In this document: one piece after another, positions 12,034 through 23,614 of the stretch
Layout: every line of letters starts with the position of its first letter
Numbering within the stretch: position 1 is the stretch's first letter
Assembly (NCBI RefSeq): GCF_005239225.2
Contig: NC_133299.1
Span: 10,978,967-11,042,966 of the forward strand
Direction: 5' to 3'
Source of the DNA: Populus alba
Lineage: Eukaryota > Streptophyta > Magnoliopsida > Malpighiales > Salicaceae
DNA length: 64,000 nt
The notes under the pieces: generated by a model
What the model was told of the DNA's origin: nothing
The model's database searches: none
What the model saw: the letters and a program-made list of their open reading frames with translations, nothing else
Position numbers and translations under genes: made by a program

Positions 12034-12126
12034 CCATGATGGTCACCATTCCTTGTTGGAACCAAGGGAAGTTCTGCAACTTCTTCCCCAAAAACTCTTT
12101 GTATACCCGCTGATACGATACATGAG
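12034..12126 (-). pseudogene. GNAT-domain exon, truncated at its 3' end
   Basis: The acceptor lies at 12127-12128. Translation reads GIQRVFGEEVAELPLVPTRN then GDHHG, matching the family segment before the acetyl-CoA-binding helix. Coding sequence ends abruptly at about 12034 against the CGATTTTAC palindromic block, with no donor. The family's last part (KGYFQTLF-type motif and the C-terminal end) is not found in 10842-12033. Confidence 0.75.
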
Positions 12127-12209
12127 CTGCAAAATTAGAGATTTAGACTTCATAAGCATTCCTAAAGCTCCAGATATAACCAGCTTGGAGATACAAAACT
12201 ATATCTTAC

Positions 12210-12265
12210 TTGACTATTAACACTGCACAGTACATTCCTCCATAATCTTGGCCCTTGAGTTTTTA
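12210..12265 (-). pseudogene. GNAT-domain exon with one-base deletion
   Basis: A 56-base exon with acceptor at 12266-12267 and donor at 12208-12209. It reads GQDYGGMYCAVLIVK in the expected frame. The upstream bases (AAAAACTCAAGGGCCAA) fit the family frame only if one more G is present, so a single-base deletion near 12252 is inferred. Confidence 0.65.
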
Positions 12266-12352
12266 CTGAAAAATAGTTAATGTTAATGACTGCAGAAACT
12301 GGCAATGAAATGCTATGCTGTAGATAATGGGGAAAAAAATATGAATGCTTAC

Positions 12353-12417
12353 CCATAAACCATCAAAGGAATAAGATCACGTCCAATTGTTGAATCAACT
12401 ATAGGATCAAAACATTC
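12353..12417 (-). pseudogene. Exon opening the GNAT domain
   Basis: A 65-base exon encoding ECFDPIVDSTIGRDLIPLMV then YG, between good splice sites (acceptor 12418-12419, donor 12351-12352). The intron to the PHD2 exon at 13565 is about 1.15 kb of non-coding AT-rich sequence. Confidence 0.75.
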
Positions 12418-13564
12418 CTGGAAAATAAATGACAAACATCAGCTTAGCATATCTTGGTTACTTCTATTTGCAGATGAAGCATTACACAAAATACAGAAGC
12501 ACATAAAAGGAACACAAAATAGAACTGCATTATGATATAGACAGGTAAAGATTGTGAAGTAAATGATTAAATTTAACATTAACAATGTCACAGTTATAGG
12601 AAAAAAAATAATGCTTGCATGACACCATCAACAAAAGAGGACTTTGAAAACAAATCATCAAATTTCACATATCACTGCAAGCATGCACATGCAGGGATTT
12701 AAAAAGTGATAACAGCATCCTCCTAATGAGCAGTCAGAGGCATGCATTGTTTATCAAGTTGGGTTGCAGCAGTCAGTGAGGGATTGACAAGTTTCTGCAC
12801 TGTATTTTCAAAAAGCTCCATAATTTTTCAACACGAGCACTTAAATCCTCTTTCGAAACTTATTGACAATCAGAATGATGATTATAAAAAAAAATAGATA
12901 AGATGGTTGGATCAAAAAATCAAAGAAATGATAATAAGCATGTTGACCACAAAAGATCAATGCAGGTTATGTTCTTAATGATACTCTTGCTTGCTTTAAA
13001 TTCCATCAATTAAGGATTTTGAATGAGAACAAAAGAAAGAGCGGGAAGCAGATAGAGTGAGGGTGGCACATAGGAATTCTTTAAATATTAGAACACCAAT
13101 GCACGGGAATTCTTTGAAAGGCAGTTTTAATTAAGAAAACAAATCTGCCAGTGGATCCTGACTAAAAGCATCAAAACTTCATGTGAAAGAGCATCATTCC
13201 TAAAAGCACCTTTTTTTTTCCTTGTTAAACAGCATTTGAATGAGCATTGAGGTGAAAAGCACCTTGCACATCACAGCCAACGTGCTATTCTTGCATAGCA
13301 AGAAAACCATTTCCAAAAAGGACAAAAATAAATTCCATAATGATATTCCAGCACTCTTCTTTGAAGATTGAAACTAAGACAGAAACAAAAGATTTTCATT
13401 TATTAGATTTGAAGTCCTTAAATTGGTAAAACAATAAAACCCAATAACAACAAAAATCCAGAATCCTGTCAACAGCTATTAATTTAGAGCAGCAGCACCA
13501 CTGATTACTATATTCAGGCATCAATGGCCAAAGAAATATTCCATAATAAATGGACAGCACTTAC

Positions 13565-13860
13565 TTGAAAAATAGAAAGAGCCCGTGAGAGTAAAAGTTT
13601 ATTTTCTGGAGAAGCAATTTTTCCACTAAGAAGCATCCATCTCACATCAATACTGTTACTCATGTTTAAACCTTTTTCCTCATGCTGCTTCTTTATATCA
13701 TTCAAAAGAGAGTGTTTAAACCTTTTTCCTCATGCTGCTTCTTTATATCATTCAAAAGAGAGTCTGGGAGTTTTTCAGCCCCACGAATGCGCAACTTCTG
13801 CAAAGTAGAATGGATCCTACTGCAATCCATGCAACAAAACCAGTTCCCTTTTGGCAGTTC
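13565..13860 (-). pseudogene. PHD2/linker exon with 50-bp tandem duplication
   Basis: Reads ELPKGNWFCCMDCSRIHSTL and continues through GAEKLPDSLLNDIKKQHEEK to SIDVRWMLLSGKIAS. It is 296 bases; removing one 50-base copy gives 246, a multiple of three. Because 50 is not divisible by three, the duplication shifts the frame and creates a stop (GLNTLF then TGA). This exon lies outside the 3.2-kb array. Confidence 0.8.
13664..13763. repeat. 50-bp tandem duplication inside the PHD2 exon
   Basis: Two adjacent identical copies starting GTTTAAACCTTTTTCCTCAT at 13664 and 13714. The copies show no difference, so the event is recent. Confidence 0.95.
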
Positions 13861-13947
13861 CTGCCAAACAAGTAGCATCAACATGTTTATCCACAAATAG
13901 ACTAGAATGTTCGCCACAGATGAAAATGAGTTTATGCAAATGATATC

Positions 13948-16900
13948 CATCTTAAAAGGAAAACAAGATCCTGTAAGAACTAACCTTCAGATTTGCCATC
14001 TTATGACTCCTTAAACAGCCAACATGAAATTCTTTCTCACACTGGCACAGATCATAAATAAATAATAAGCGTACCAACCTCTAAGCAAATTCAAGCAACA
14101 ATGAATTAAAAATGTAACTCCATGTCCACATAGAGGAAACAGAAGAATAAGATGACATGAAAAAGAGGAAAGCACCTAATCAACAAGTGAGCATCAAGTT
14201 AATTATATAGATGCATGCACTATTGACACAAAAGAACTTCCCCATCTAAATCACTCAATTTCAATTACAACAAAAAAGAAGACATGAACAACTTTGAAAA
14301 TTACCTGATCACAAAGTATAATTGTGCGTGGACCAAATCCAGATCTCATAAAATCATAACCTCTGCATAAAACAAATACTAAAGATATATCAAGCCACAG
14401 CTAAGTCCAAAGGGATTAAAAGACCAAAAACCATATTTATAGCGACAACTTTTCATTACAAAATGTGTGACATGGGTCATGAGTTGTAACAAAGTAAATA
14501 AGCTCAACTATTCCAGTTTATCAGTGTAGCTATGACCTGCATAATGCGCATCCTGTAAGTTCAGCCTTCTACATTTTTGACAATACGAAAGCATCTCTTA
14601 GTTATCTGTTCTACAGAATCAATTTCTGAAACCCTTCCAGCTGCGAAAGCATTTGCATTATGCTCAACATACGTTTCCCTTTGGAACGTATTCTGGCAAT
14701 GCTGGCAACACCAATTGCCACTGGGAACAGTTGATAGAGAAGCACATCCTACAAAGGCAATAAAATTGTGCAGTCAGGAAATCATCTAGAGTTACATAGT
14801 CTTATGAGATAAAGATGAATTGACCATAAATAAATCGATAATTTGTTAATTTCAAAAAGCATAAACACACAAATGCTGAGTAGTGATTGTAATGGCTCAC
14901 ATATCATGCTTAAAGAACAATATATAATGCAATGAAACCAGGCATACTTATTGGAGCCGCTAATTTCTCACAACAACATAAAAGTCATGGAAGATCTTTC
15001 TTTTAACCAAGCTCAAAAAAAGGAACAAGTACTTGCTGGGAAATATATGTTTTCAACCCCAGTCATGGTATTAAAAACACTTTGACACAGCACACAAAAA
15101 TTCATGGAAGGTGTACAAATGAAAATGCTACAAAGCTTGGTACGAGTATGCCTAGCAAGTTGTCATCTCAGTTCTCAGCTGCCCAAAGTCCAAACAGTGA
15201 CTCATCAAAGAAGATTAATAACAAAGGACATCAGAATTTGAACATTAAACTTCAATTTACAGGACTTTAAATGGACCATCATTCTCGAGAGATGAGGGAC
15301 TCATAACACTGTTAATTTTTGTGCCTTAACTATTTAGTGAATACAAGCAAGCATTTCATAGGACAAGAAAATTAAAATATACAGAAATTTCTCATGTTGG
15401 AGCTACAATAAGGACAGAAAAACCTACAATCAATTGGACAGCCTTTGAATCCACAAAGAAATTGGGGTTCTTAAGGTCCACAAGAGCAAACAATTTTGTG
15501 GAATAGCAAATTCTCAAATATCATTCATCTATGTTCATTTTTTCTTGAATCCACAAGTGCAAAGAAACAAGAGGAGATTCCATTCAAAGACAAACTTGAA
15601 TTCTCAAATGATAAAATGACCTTCAATATAGGAATGCATTACTGTGCTTTATATTGGAAGGCAAGAAAGTGCTAAAAGAATCTTATCAAAAATAGGAAAT
15701 GAACTAATACTCTTAATTAATAATAACTATTAATATTAATTAAGCTAATTTTCTATAAAACATTAAAATCATACACGAATATACTAATTAAAATACTTAT
15801 ATGATTCAAAATTAATTCACGAGGCACTGTTAGCATTGCATTAATTGACCTGTCAAAAGAAAACTAATGCAGAAGATCAAAAATTCGACCAAACCAGAGA
15901 TAGGAGAGGGCTGTGTCCAGAAGCAGCTTTTAAGTTTCTTGTAGGTACCAATTTGATTAGTTAATCAGCAATTTAAAAGTTTTACTTTTCTTATAACCTT
16001 TAGAATTTATGTTCACCTTTATGGAAGGCCCTTGGGCATCCATCACAAATCAGAAGATCCCCACCATCTGCACAAATGATGCAGAGGTCATCATTATCCT
16101 GAGAAGAATACTTCCGACTTTTTGAGAGAGAAATTGCCAAGTCATGGAGCGATACGCCATTAGATGTGTAAATACATGCATAGCTGTGGGGTAAAAACAA
16201 GAAATCATGAAATTTTGTGAAGAGAAAAATAGCTCAAAATATAAAGGCAAGTCACATCTAATGAAAAAGAAGACTTACGGTTTTTTGCGAGTAGCCCAAC
16301 CTGCATGAGCTTTGAATGTTGAGGGGCTGACCTGCACGTTAGTCATAAACCATAGGTCCTTGACAATATGTCTGACAGATGATAAAGGAGTCGAGAAGTT
16401 TACCCAATAAGAACTACCTCACAATTGCAGCAATGACAAAGTATTCCAAAGCCCATTTTATACCCGCCAAGCAATTTCTGTGCAGAAGAATTTATATTAT
16501 TTACTATAAACAATAAGAAAGTAAAAGGATAAGAATATGTGATACTAATCACCTGCCCACGAGCATAGTATGCTAGTTCAGTTCCATCAGGTAATCCACC
16601 TTCCTCAAAAACCAATCTATGCAACCGCTGATCTCTTGAGAAAATAAGATACCAAGGGCCATATTAGTAGCAATAACAGAAGACATAAAACACTGCTATG
16701 AGAAGAAACATTCAAGCCGAAAGTAAAGAAGGAAAGGAGAGAATAAGAGGGGAAAAAGAAAGAAGAAACCCAACTTTGTTGTTATTTTCCACTGATATGT
16801 CTTATGTGAAGAGATGCCTGGTGTTGCATTTTTGAAGGACTTGGACAATAAAACTGACTTTGATATCCTGAAAAAGGACAAAAAGGAAATGAGTAAGCAT

Positions 16901-17166
16901 ATTTTTTAATGAAGACCATATCACATCACAACTACGCTTCTATGTTTCATGCAATTTAATAACCAAAACTATTTACTAGCCAGAAAGAGGAGAAAGCATG
17001 ACTACACCAAACAGAATATCAACAACATAAAAACGAAACAAACCTTGGTGAGATCTTCTTATACTTCCTTTTTCGTGGAGAGAGATGTACTGAAGCAACT
17101 TTGGATGGTTTTGCAGTCAAATCTGGTTCTTCTTGTCTGAATTTATGCAGATTAAACATGTGTAAG
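13948..17166 (-). repeat. 3.2-kb tandem unit 1 (nine PHD-gene exons)
   Basis: The unit boundary is set by the repeated CATCTTAAAAGG junction (next at 17167), giving 3219 bp. Exons on the minus strand: 17044-17136 (EEPDLTAKPSK...), 16775-16867, 16553-16634 (DQRLHRLVFEEGGLPDGTEL), 16418-16477 and 16279-16331 (TDBD), 16017-16183 (PHD1 start), 14537-14748 (PHD1 end), 14305-14362 and 13985-14041 (PHD2 start). All have GT/AG borders and the phases join correctly within the unit. The 14537-14748 exon has one base too many (GAAGGCTGA where the family frame needs GAAGCTGA), giving a stop after IVKNVEG. Unit 1 differs from the others at a few sites, such as ACACC for ATACC near 14710. Confidence 0.95.
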
Positions 17167-20100
17167 CATCTTAAAAGGAAAACAAGATCCTGTAAGAACT
17201 AACCTTCAGATTTGCCATCTTATGACTCCTTAAACAGCCAACATGAAATTCTTTCTCACACTGGCACAGATCATAAATAAATAATAAGCGTACCAACCTC
17301 TAAGCAAATTCAAGCAACAATGAATTAAAAATGTAACTCCATGTCCACATAGAGGAAACAGAAGAATAAGATGACATGAAAAAGAGGAAAGCGCACCTAA
17401 TCAACAAGTGAGCATCAAGTTAATTATATAGATGCATGCACTATTGACACAAAAGAACTTCCCCATCTAAATCACTCAATTTCAATTACAACAAAAAAGA
17501 AGACATGAACAACTTTGAAAATTACCTGATCACAAAGTATAATTGTGCGTGGACCAAATCCAGATCTCATAAAATCATAACCTCTGCATAAAACAAATAC
17601 TAAAGATATATCAAGCCACAGCTAAGTCCAAAGGGATTAAAAGACCAAAAACCATATTTATAGCGACAACTTTTCATTACAAAATGTGTGACATGGGTCA
17701 TGAGTTGTAACAAAGTAAATAAGCTCAACTATTCCAGTTTATCAGTGTAGCTATGACCTGCATAATGCGCATCCTGTAAGTTCAGCCTTCTACATTTTTG
17801 ACAATACGAAAGCATCTCTTAGTTATCTGTTCTACAGAATCAATTTCTGAAACCCTTCCAGCTGCGAAAGCATTTGCATTATGCTCAACATACGTTTCCC
17901 TTTGGAACGTATTCTGGCAATGCTGGCAATACCAATTGCCACTGGGAACAGTTGATAGAGAAGCACATCCTACAAAGGCAATAAAATTGTGCAGTCAGGA
18001 AATCATCTAGAGTTACATAGTCTTATGAGATAAAGATGAATTGACCATAAATAAATCGATAATTTGTTAATTTCAAAAAGCATAAACACACAAATGCTGA
18101 GTAGTGATTGTAATGGCTCACATATCATGCTTAAAGAACAATATATAATGCAATGAAACCAGGCATACTTATTGGAGCCGCTAATTTCTCACAACAACAT
18201 AAAAGTCATGGAAGATCTTTCTTTTAACCAAGCTCAAAAAAAGGAACAAGTACTTGCTGGGAAATATATGTTTTCAACCCCAGTCATGGTATTAAAAACA
18301 CTTTGACACAGCACACAAAAATTCATGGAAGGTGTACAAATGAAAATGCTACAAAGCTTGGTACGAGTATGCCTAGCAAGTTGTCATCTCAGTTCTCAGC
18401 TGCCCAAAGTCCAAACAGTGACTCATCAAAGAAGATTAATAACAAAGGACATCAGAATTTGAACATTAAACTTCAATTTACAGGACTTTAAATGGACCAT
18501 CATTCTCGAGAGATGAGGGACTCATAACACTGTTAATTTTTGTGCCTTAACTATTTAGTGAATACAAGCAAGCATTTCATAGGACAAGAAAATTAAAATA
18601 TACAGAAATTTCTCATGTTGGAGCTACAATAAGGACAGAAAAACCTACAATCAATTGGACAGCCTTTGAATCCACAAAGAAATTGGGGTTCTTAAGGTCC
18701 ACAAGAGCAAACAATTTTGTGGAATAGCAAATTCTCAAATATCATTCATCTATGTTCATTTTTTCTTGAATCCACAAGTGCAAAGAAACAAGAGGAGATT
18801 CCATTCAAAGACAAACTTGAATTCTCAAATGATAAAATGACCTTCAATATAGGAATGCATTACTGTGCTTTATATTGGAAGGCAAGAAAGTGCTAAAAGA
18901 ATCTTATCAAAAATAGGAAATGAACTAATACTCTTAATTAATAATAACTATTAATATTAATTAAGCTAATTTTCTATAAAACATTAAAATCATACACGAA
19001 TATACTAATTAAAATACTTATATGATTCAAAATTAATTCATGAGGCACTGTTAGCATTGCATTAATTGACCTGTCAAAAGAAAACTAATGCAGAAGATCA
19101 AAAATTCGACCAAACCAGAGATAGGAGAGGGCTGTGTCCAGAAGCAGCTTTTAAGTTTCTTGTAGGTACCAATTTGATTAGTTAATCAGCAATTTAAAAG
19201 TTTTACTTTTCTTATAACCTTTAGAATTTATGTTCACCTTTATGGAAGGCCCTTGGGCATCCATCACAAATCAGAAGATCCCCACCATCTGCACAAATGA
19301 TGCAGAGGTCATCATTATCCTGAGAAGAATACTTCCGACTTTTTGAGAGAGAAATTGCCAAGTCATGGAGCGATACGCCATTAGATGTGTAAATACATGC
19401 ATAGCTGTGGGGTAAAAACAAGAAATCATGAAATTTTGTGAAGAGAAAAATAGCTCAAAATATAAAGGCAAGTCACATCTAATGAAAAAGAAGACTTACG
19501 GTTTTTTGCGAGTAGCCCAACCTGCATGAGCTTTGAATGTTGAGGGGCTGACCTGCACGTTAGTCATAAACCATAGGTCCTTGACAATATGTCTGACAGA
19601 TGATAAAGGAGTCGAGAAGTTTACCCAATAAGAACTACCTCACAATTGCAGCAATGACAAAGTATTCCAAAGCCCATTTTATACCCGCCTAAGCAATTTC
19701 TGTGCAGAAGAATTTATATTATTTACTATAAACAATAAGAAAGTAAAAGGATAAGAATATGTGATACTAATCACCTGCCCACGAGCATAGTATGCTAGTT
19801 CAGTTCCATCAGGTAATCCACCTTCCTCAAAAACCAATCTATGCAACCGCTGATCTCTTGAGAAAATAAGATACCAAGGGCCATATTAGTAGCAATAACA
19901 GAAGACATAAAACACTGCTATGAGAAGAAACATTCAAGCCGAAAGTAAAGAAGGAAAGGAGAGAATAAGAGGGGAAAAAGAAAGAAGAAACCCAACTTTG
20001 TTGTTATTTTCCACTGATATGTCTTATGTGAAGAGATGCCTGGTGTTGCATTTTTGAAGGACTTGGACAATAAAACTGACTTTGATATCCTGAAAAAGGA

Positions 20101-20388
20101 CAAAAAGGAAATGAGTAAGCATATTTTTTTAATGAAGACCATATCACATCACAACTACGCTTCTATGTTTCATGCAATTTAATAACCAAAACTATTTACT
20201 AGCCAGAAAGAGGAGAAAGCATGACTACACCAAACAGAATATCAACAAGATAAAAACGAAACAAACCTTGGTGAGATCTTCTTATACTTCCTTTTTCGTG
20301 GAGAGAGATGTACTGAAGCAACTTTGGATGGTTTTGCAGTCAGATCTGGTTCTTCTGTCTGAATTTATGCAGATTAAACATGTGTAAG
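17167..20388 (-). repeat. 3.2-kb tandem unit 2 (with private frameshifts)
   Basis: 3222 bp, nearly identical to unit 1. PHD1 exon at 19238-19404 and the following exon at 17758-17969, carrying the same extra G. Private lesions: one extra base in the TDBD exon near 19688 (CCGCCTAAGC against CCGCCTAGC in units 3 and 4), which introduces a stop after KLLRRV, and one base fewer at the start of the 93-base exon near 20356. This copy is therefore more damaged than its neighbours. Confidence 0.95.
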
Positions 20389-23300
20389 CATCTTAAAAGG
20401 AAAACAAGATCCTGTAAGAACTAACCTTCAGATTTGCCATCTTATGACTCCTTAAACAGCCAACATGAAATTCTTTCTCACACTGGCACAGATCATAAAT
20501 AAATAATAAGCGTTCCAACCTCTAAGCAAATTCAAGCAACAATGAATTAAAAATGTAACTCCATGTCCACATAGAGGAAACAGAAGAATAAGATGACATG
20601 AAAAAGAGGAAAGCGCACCTAATCAACAAGTGAGCATCAAGTTAATTATATAGATGCATGCACTATTGACACAAAAGAACTTCCCCATCTAAATCACTCA
20701 ATTTCAATTACAACAAAAAAAGAAGACATGAACAACTTTGAAAATTACCTGATCACAAAGTATAATTGTGCGTGGACCAAATCCAGATCTCATAAAATCA
20801 TAACCTCTGCATAAAACAAATACTAAAGATATATCAAGCCACAGCTAAGTCCAAAGGGATTAAAAGACCAAAAACCATATTTATAGCGACAACTTTTCAT
20901 TACAAAATGTGTGACATGGGTCATGAGTTGTAACAAAGTAAATAAGCTCAACTATTCCAGTTTATCAGTGTAGCTATGACCTGCATAATGCGCATCCTGT
21001 AAGTTCAGCCTTCTACATTTTTGACAATACGAAAGCATCTCTTAGTTATCTGTTCTACAGAATCAATTTCTGAAACCCTTCCAGCTGCGAAAGCATTTGC
21101 ATTATGCTCAACATACGTTTCCCTTTGGAACGTATTCTGGCAATGCTGGCAATACCAATTGCCACTGGGAACAGTTGATAGAGAAGCACATCCTACAAAG
21201 GCAATAAAATTGTGCAGTCAGGAAATCATCTAGAGTTACATAGTCTTATGAGATAAAGATGAATTGACCATAAATAAATCGATAATTTGTTAATTTCAAA
21301 AAGCATAAACACACAAATGCTGAGTAGTGATTGTAATGGCTCACATATCATGCTTAAAGAACAATATATAATGCAATGAAACCAGGCATACTTATTGGAG
21401 CCGCTAATTTCTCACAACAACATAAAAGTCATGGAAGATCTTTCTTTTAACCAAGCTCAAAAAAAGGAACAAGTACTTGCTGGGAAATATATGTTTTCAA
21501 CCCCAGTCATGGTATTAAAAACACTTTGACACAGCACACAAAAATTCATGGAAGGTGTACAAATGAAAATGCTACAAAGCTTGGTACGAGTATGCCTAGC
21601 AAGTTGTCATCTCAGTTCTCAGCTGCCCAAAGTCCAAACAGTGACTCATCAAAGAAGATTAATAACAAAGGACATCAGAATTTGAACATTAAACTTCAAT
21701 TTACAGGACTTTAAATGGACCATCATTCTCGAGAGATGAGGGACTCATAACACTGTTAATTTTTGTGCCTTAACTATTTAGTGAATACAAGCAAGCATTT
21801 CATAGGACAAGAAAATTAAAATATACAGAAATTTCTCATGTTGGAGCTACAATAAGGACAGAAAAACCTACAATCAATTGGACAGCCTTTGAATCCACAA
21901 AGAAATTGGGGTTCTTAAGGTCCACAAGAGCAAACAATTTTGTGGAATAGCAAATTCTCAAATATCATTCATCTATGTTCATTTTTTCTTGAATCCACAA
22001 GTGCAAAGAAACAAGAGGAGATTCCATTCAAAGACAAACTTGAATTCTCAAATGATAAAATGACCTTCAATATAGGAATGCATTACTGTGCTTTATATTG
22101 GAAGGCAAGAAAGTGCTAAAAGAATCTTATCAAAAATAGGAAATGAACTAATACTCTTAATTAATAATAACTATTAATATTAATTAAGCTAATTTTCTAT
22201 AAAACATTAAAATCATACACGAATATACTAATTAAAATACTTATATGATTCAAAATTAATTCATGAGGCACTGTTAGCATTGCATTAATTGACCTGTCAA
22301 AAGAAAACTAATGCAGAAGATCAAAAATTCGACCAAACCAGAGATAGGAGAGGGCTGTGTCCAGAAGCAGCTTTTAAGTTTCTTGTAGGTACCAATTTGA
22401 TTAGTTAATCAGCAATTTAAAAGTTTTACTTTTCTTATAACCTTTAGAATTTATGTTCACCTTTATGGAAGGCCCTTGGGCATCCATCACAAATCAGAAG
22501 ATCCCCACCATCTGCACAAATGATGCAGAGGTCATCATTATCCTGAGAAGAATACTTCCGACTTTTTGAGAGAGAAATTGCCAAGTCATGGAGCGATACG
22601 CCATTAGATGTGTAAATACATGCATAGCTGTGGGGTAAAAACAAGAAATCATGAAATTTTGTGAAGAGAAAAATAGCTCAAAATATAAAGGCAAGTCACA
22701 TCTAATGAAAAAGAAGACTTACGGTTTTTTGCGAGTAGCCCAACCTGCATGAGCTTTGAATGTTGAGGGGCTGACCTGCACGTTAGTCATAAACCATAGG
22801 TCCTTGACAATATGTCTGACAGATGATAAAGGAGTCGAGAAGTTTACCCAATAAGAACTACCTCACAATTGCAGCAATGACAAAGTATTCCAAAGCCCAT
22901 TTTATACCCGCCTAGCAATTTCTGTGCAGAAGAATTTATATTATTTACTATAAACAATAAGAAAGTAAAAGGATAAGAATATGTGATACTAATCACCTGC
23001 CCACGAGCATAGTATGCTAGTTCAGTTCCATCAGGTAATCCACCTTCCTCAAAAACCAATCTATGCAACCGCTGATCTCTTGAGAAAATAAGATACCAAG
23101 GGCCATATTAGTAGCAATAACAGAAGACATAAAACACTGCTATGAGAAGAAACATTCAAGCCGAAAGTAAAGAAGGAAAGGAGAGAATAAGAGGGGAAAA
23201 AGAAAGAAGAAACCAACTTTGTTGTTATTTTCCACTGATATGTCTTATGTGAAGAGATGCCTGGTGTTGCATTTTTTGAAGGACTTGGACAATAAAACTG

Positions 23301-23614
23301 ACTTTGATATCCTGAAAAAGGACAAAAAGGAAATGAGTAAGCATATTTTTTAATGAAGACCATATCACATCACAACTACGCTTCTATGTTTCATGCAATT
23401 TAATAACCAAAACTATTTACTAGCCAGAAAGAGGAGAAAGCATGACTACACCAAACAGAATATCAACAAGATAAAAATGAAACAAACCTTGGTGAGATCT
23501 TCTTATACTTCCTTTTTCGTGGAGAGAGATGTACTGAAGCAACTTTGGATGGTTTTGCAGTCAGATCTGGTTCTTCTGGTCTGTCTGAATTTATGCAGAT
23601 TAAACATGTGTAAG
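20389..23614 (-). repeat. 3.2-kb tandem unit 3
   Basis: 3226 bp. PHD1 exon at 22461-22627 and next exon at 20981-21192, with the shared extra G. The TDBD exon is intact in frame. The intron/exon border of the 93-base exon near 23578 has a 4-base duplication (GTCT twice), which creates two adjacent candidate AG acceptors. Another private change is GTTCC for GTACC near 20514. Confidence 0.95.

Noticed and set aside
14577..14789. Plus-strand 70-codon frame conserved in all five units
   Set aside because: It is the antisense shadow of the minus-strand PHD1 exon; its conservation only reflects the repeat.
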